From the NCBI RefSeq assembly GCF_014637345.1, contig NZ_BMEX01000005.1:1-64000 (forward strand): a stretch of 64,000 nt of DNA. The letters are read 5' to 3'. This document shows, in pieces, positions 60,926 through 64,000 of this stretch. This DNA is from Kroppenstedtia guangzhouensis (GTDB lineage: Bacteria; Bacillota; Bacilli; Thermoactinomycetales; DSM-45169). The stretch's first letter is position 1. Every line of letters begins with the position of its first letter. The notes under the pieces were generated by a model, which saw only the letters and a program-made list of their open reading frames with translations, did no database searches and was not told the origin of the DNA. The translations under genes and the position numbers were made by a program.

Positions 60926-61321
60926 ACCGACTCCTCCTTATCAGTCCATGAATAGAAATAGTTGGTGATCACACTTTAACTGTTCTTTTGCTCTGTTGCA
61001 ATAATTTTTTTGTAAATTATTGATAAATTCCAAATTTCATCGTGAAAATGGGATGTGATCGAGAAAACTTATTCAAGCAAAAAAAGAAAAGTCTCCCCTT
61101 AATCTTCAAGGGAGACTCTTCTTTCAGCTCACATTTCCCACCCAGGTATCCATCTTTATAGTGGGGCATTAGTACTAATACCAGAACCATTGTAAATACA
61201 CTTGTCAATGAAACACTCTGATTTATCTTCCGTCTCAAACGATTATACCGGTCGGATAGATCGTCCTGAAACGTTCGTGTCTGTCTTCAAGGGAATAGAT
61301 TCTTCATCTCATTTCAAAAAC
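60926..61321. other. intergenic region with one hairpin, no supported gene
   Basis: It contains a stem GTCTCCC/GGGAGAC with T-rich flank (61085-61123). A TTGCAA / TAAAGT pair with 17-base spacing on the minus strand near 60973-61001 could be the nuclease promoter. Small open frames crossing the hairpin are not convincing. Confidence 0.4.
61085..61123. terminator. hairpin with T-rich flanks
   Basis: AGTCTCCC and GGGAGACT are separated by 12 bases, with A-run before and TTCTTTC after. No gene clearly ends here. Confidence 0.5.
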
Positions 61322-61368
61322 AAAGCACACCCGGCAACCTCCAAATAGGTTGCCGGGTGTGCTTTTTC
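61322..61368. terminator. terminator of the RND pump gene
   Basis: AAAGCACACCCGGCAACCT pairs with its complement across a 6-base loop. T-runs flank both sides, so it works in both directions. It lies 30 bases after the pump stop codon. Confidence 0.9.
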
Positions 61369-61397
61369 ACCGGCATTCTGCCGGATTTTTTATGGAA

Positions 61398-64000
61398 TCA
61401 GTTTACTTCTTCATTCTTCATGCGACGGGTTTCCGGGTCGAACCAGCTGTAGACGACGGGGATGACCACCAGGGTCAGGAGGGTGCTGGAGAAGAGGCCC
61501 CCGATGACGGCAATGGCCATGGGTTGCTGGATTTCCGTCCCTTCACCCCACCCGAGGGCGAGAGGGACCAGCCCCAAGACGGTGGTGGTGGCCGTCATCA
61601 GAATGGGGCGCAGGCGGGTGATTCCCGCATCGACGATGGCCTCTCGGGAGGGGATTCCTCTCGCTTTGAGCTGATTGATGTAATCCACCAGCACAATCGC
61701 ATTATTGACTACAATTCCTACCAAGACGATCAGTCCGATCATGGCCGTCACTCCCACCGGAGTCTGGGTCAACCAGAGGGCGATGGCAACACCGATCACC
61801 ATCAGCGGCAAGGTCAGCATAATGACAAAGGGATACTTGAAGGATTCGAACTGGGCCGCCAAGACAAGGAAGACGAACAGGACGGCCAGACCTGCTGCCA
61901 ACATCAAATCATCCACGGCGTCACTGAGCAGTTCGGCTCCCCCGGTGAATTTCACTGTCAAGTTGGAGGGTAAGATACGGTCCAGTTCCTTCTGCACAGC
62001 TTGCTCCACGGTACCCAGATCGGTTCCGTCATATTGCACCTTGTACTCGATGCTGTCCATGAGGTCGCTCCGGTTGATTGTGATCGGCCCTTGATTCACT
62101 TCCAGGTCCGCCACCTTGGACAGAGGGACAGTTCCACCCTCAGGTGTTTGAATTGGCAGCTTTTTCAGCTGGTCCGGAGAGTCACGCAATTTATCGTCAT
62201 AATGAAGGAACACATCATAAGAACCCTCCTTCACATCGGCCTGGGCCACCACTTGCCCCCGGGTGGCATCGGAGACAGCGGCCACGATTTGCGCCGGAGC
62301 CACCCCCTCTTTCAGTGCCTGTTTCCGATCGACGCTCACCACCAATTCCGGTTGGGTCTCTTTTTCAGAGTCGGTCACCTGCCGCACCATATCCAGCTCT
62401 TGGAGGGTGGAGTGGATCTGATCCGACCATTTTTGCAAGTCCTCTTTGTCCCCACTCACCCTAAACTCCAGTGTATTGGGAGCTCCAGCGGCTTCAAAAG
62501 AGGATTGCTCCCGCAATTCCACTTCCACGTCGGGATCCACTTTAGCCAGTTTCGGCCGCAGGTCATTTATAATTTCGCGGGTGGAACGGTTCCGCTCACT
62601 CTGATCCACGGCATTGACATAGATCTGGGAGATGTTTCGCCCACTCTCCCCAAAAAGGGCATTCTGATTGTTCCCGGAACCCATGGATGCCTGGTAATTT
62701 TTAATATCCTGATCCTCAGCCAGGATCGATTCCACCTTGGCGGAGACTTTTTGTGTCTTTTCCAATCCGGTCCCTTGGGGCATTCTCACTTCCACGATGA
62801 AAATTCCCTCATCGGAGGCGGGGAGATATTCCGTCCCGACACTGCGTACTCCCAAAGCGCCAGCTCCCAAGAGGACGAATGAGATCAGAATCACGGCCCA
62901 CCGATGGGCGAGAGACCATTGCAACAACCTGCGGAAGCCACGATAGAAACGGCTCTTCTCCCGTTGTTCTGCCCAGTCGGCCTTGGGCCTTTTCATAATA
63001 CGGGCGGCCATCATCGGAACCAGGGTGAGAGAGACGAGAAGAGAGGCTAACAGGCTGAAGGTGACGGTGAATGCAAACTCCCTGAACAGCTGACCGACGA
63101 TACCGCTGACAAATACCACCGGTACAAAGACGAAAACCGTTGTCAGCGTGGAAGCGGTCACGGCCCCCGCCACTTCCCCGGCTCCTTTGATCGCGGCTTG
63201 CTTGTGTTCTTCGCCCTGCTGCAAGTGCCGGTGGATATTTTCGATCACCACGATCGCATTATCCACCAGCATCCCGATTCCCAGGGCCAAACCACCCAGA
63301 GTCATAATGTTCAAAGTGAAGTTGGACAAGTACATCAAAACAAAGGTGGTGATCACAGAGATCGGGATCGCCACACCGATGATCAGGGGGCTGCGGAAAG
63401 AACGGAGGAACAGGAAGAGTACCAACATCGCCAAGATACCGCCCATCACCATGCTGTTGCTCACATTTTGGATGGACATATCCACATATTTCCCTTGGTC
63501 GAAGATGATCTGGGTGTCCACATCCAGTTCCTTGCTCAGCTTGTCAAGTTCTATCCGCACATCCTGGGAGACCTCGGCTGTATTGGCTCCCGACTGTTTA
63601 AAGACATTTATCCCGATGCTGGGCTTGTTGTTGGTTCGGGTGATGATATTCTCTTCTTCTTTGGCGATGCGGACGTCTGCCACATCATCCAGGGTGATTT
63701 TCTTTCCGGTGCGGGGATCCACGGCCAGCTCCAGTTCCCGAAACTGCTTCAGACTGGTCAGTTCGGAAGAGACTCTGGCCGTCAGATCCTGATCCCCTTT
63801 GTGGATGATCCCCCCAGGCTGGCTGATCTCGGTCGCTTGAATCCGCTCTTGGATGGCCGACTGGGACAGATGGTATTTTTTCATCTGATCGGCATCGAGG
63901 GAGATCTGGATCTGTTGCTCCCTCAAACTGGAAGCATCGGCACTGGCCACTCCCGGCAGCTGGGAGAGAGACTGGCTGATCCGGTCGATATCCTCCCGCA
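61398..64000 (-). CDS. RND-family efflux pump (AcrB/SwrC-like), 5' end outside the window
   Basis: At least 867 codons are open to the window edge. The usual length is about 1030, so about 160-200 N-terminal residues are missing. Porter-domain text is followed by the proton-relay helices (VDNAIVVIENIHRHL contains the typical Asp region) and the second half (VNNAIVLVDYINQLKARG). It belongs to the hydrophobe/amphiphile group, like Bacillus SwrC (YerP), which exports surfactin-like and other amphiphiles. The adaptor gene would lie beyond 64000. Confidence 0.9.
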   Translation of the reverse strand, partial: REDIDRISQSLSQLPGVASADASSLREQQIQISLDADQMKKYHLSQSAIQERIQATEISQPGGIIHKGDQDLTARVSSELTSLKQFRELELAVDPRTGKKITLDDVADVRIAKEEENIITRTNNKPSIGINVFKQSGANTAEVSQDVRIELDKLSKELDVDTQIIFDQGKYVDMSIQNVSNSMVMGGILAMLVLFLFLRSFRSPLIIGVAIPISVITTFVLMYLSNFTLNIMTLGGLALGIGMLVDNAIVVIENIHRHLQQGEEHKQAAIKGAGEVAGAVTASTLTTVFVFVPVVFVSGIVGQLFREFAFTVTFSLLASLLVSLTLVPMMAARIMKRPKADWAEQREKSRFYRGFRRLLQWSLAHRWAVILISFVLLGAGALGVRSVGTEYLPASDEGIFIVEVRMPQGTGLEKTQKVSAKVESILAEDQDIKNYQASMGSGNNQNALFGESGRNISQIYVNAVDQSERNRSTREIINDLRPKLAKVDPDVEVELREQSSFEAAGAPNTLEFRVSGDKEDLQKWSDQIHSTLQELDMVRQVTDSEKETQPELVVSVDRKQALKEGVAPAQIVAAVSDATRGQVVAQADVKEGSYDVFLHYDDKLRDSPDQLKKLPIQTPEGGTVPLSKVADLEVNQGPITINRSDLMDSIEYKVQYDGTDLGTVEQAVQKELDRILPSNLTVKFTGGAELLSDAVDDLMLAAGLAVLFVFLVLAAQFESFKYPFVIMLTLPLMVIGVAIALWLTQTPVGVTAMIGLIVLVGIVVNNAIVLVDYINQLKARGIPSREAIVDAGITRLRPILMTATTTVLGLVPLALGWGEGTEIQQPMAIAVIGGLFSSTLLTLVVIPVVYSWFDPETRRMKNEEVN

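Noticed and set aside
61017-61238. 73-codon minus-strand frame
   Set aside because: It crosses a hairpin and lacks a convincing site and conserved features.

Overview
The window looks like chromosome of a spore-forming Firmicute, most likely a member of the Thermoactinomycetaceae or a close Bacillales relative. The evidence is gene order: ssrA-smpB-rnr-esterase-secG, eno-gpmI-tpiA-pgk-gap-cggR-rpoN, clpP, HPr/Crh-whiA-yvcK-rapZ, and hisZGDBHAFI with a TPR protein match the Bacillus arrangement. Codon use is moderately GC-rich, start sites are strong GGAGG type, and a CtsR box and a CggR operator are present. The genus is an inference.

Layout. (1) 1-8.2 kb is an AT-rich accessory region on the minus strand. 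It holds several partial RHS/YD-repeat segments that end in different C-terminal tips, each followed by a small gene that is probably its immunity gene. An IS3-family element and palindromic repeats are interspersed. (2) 8.3-13.8 kb is one full-length WapA-like RHS protein, the probable expressed recipient of these tips. (3) 14.3-17.6 kb, divergent from it, encodes a secreted peptidoglycan amidase with five C-terminal beta-sandwich repeats. (4) 17.9-21.1 kb is scarred DNA: khtT and a sugar-binding lipoprotein gene are both cut off at one junction, next to a FadR-type regulator and a decayed HTH regulator. (5) 21.3-26.5 kb holds tRNA-Thr, tmRNA, SmpB, RNase R, a carboxylesterase and a solitary 5S rRNA. 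(6) 26.7-35.7 kb holds secG, the complete lower-glycolysis operon under CggR, and rpoN. (7) 36-39 kb holds tRNA-Arg, clpP, a wall-anchored protein and a subtilase pseudogene. (8) 39-44.7 kb holds HPr/Crh, whiA, yvcK, rapZ, a ROK glucokinase, a Nudix protein and a CBS protein. (9) 44.8-53.5 kb holds a TPR protein and the eight-gene histidine operon. (10) 53.6-64 kb holds an ITPase-like protein, pyrD, a CysC-like kinase next to a phosphatase/kinase fusion whose catalytic residues are altered, a CocE-type hydrolase, a thermonuclease and an RND efflux pump cut by the window end.

Working together: the CggR operon covers glyceraldehyde-3-phosphate to phosphoenolpyruvate. ROK glucokinase, YvcK and HPr/Crh link to carbon control. 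SmpB, tmRNA, RNase R and ClpP form the ribosome-rescue and proteolysis set. The most unusual material is the RHS tip/immunity array, a family of about 130-bp palindromic repeats whose terminal TAG serves as stop codon for three genes, and the two-gene kinase/pseudophosphatase locus at 56.2-58.2 kb.
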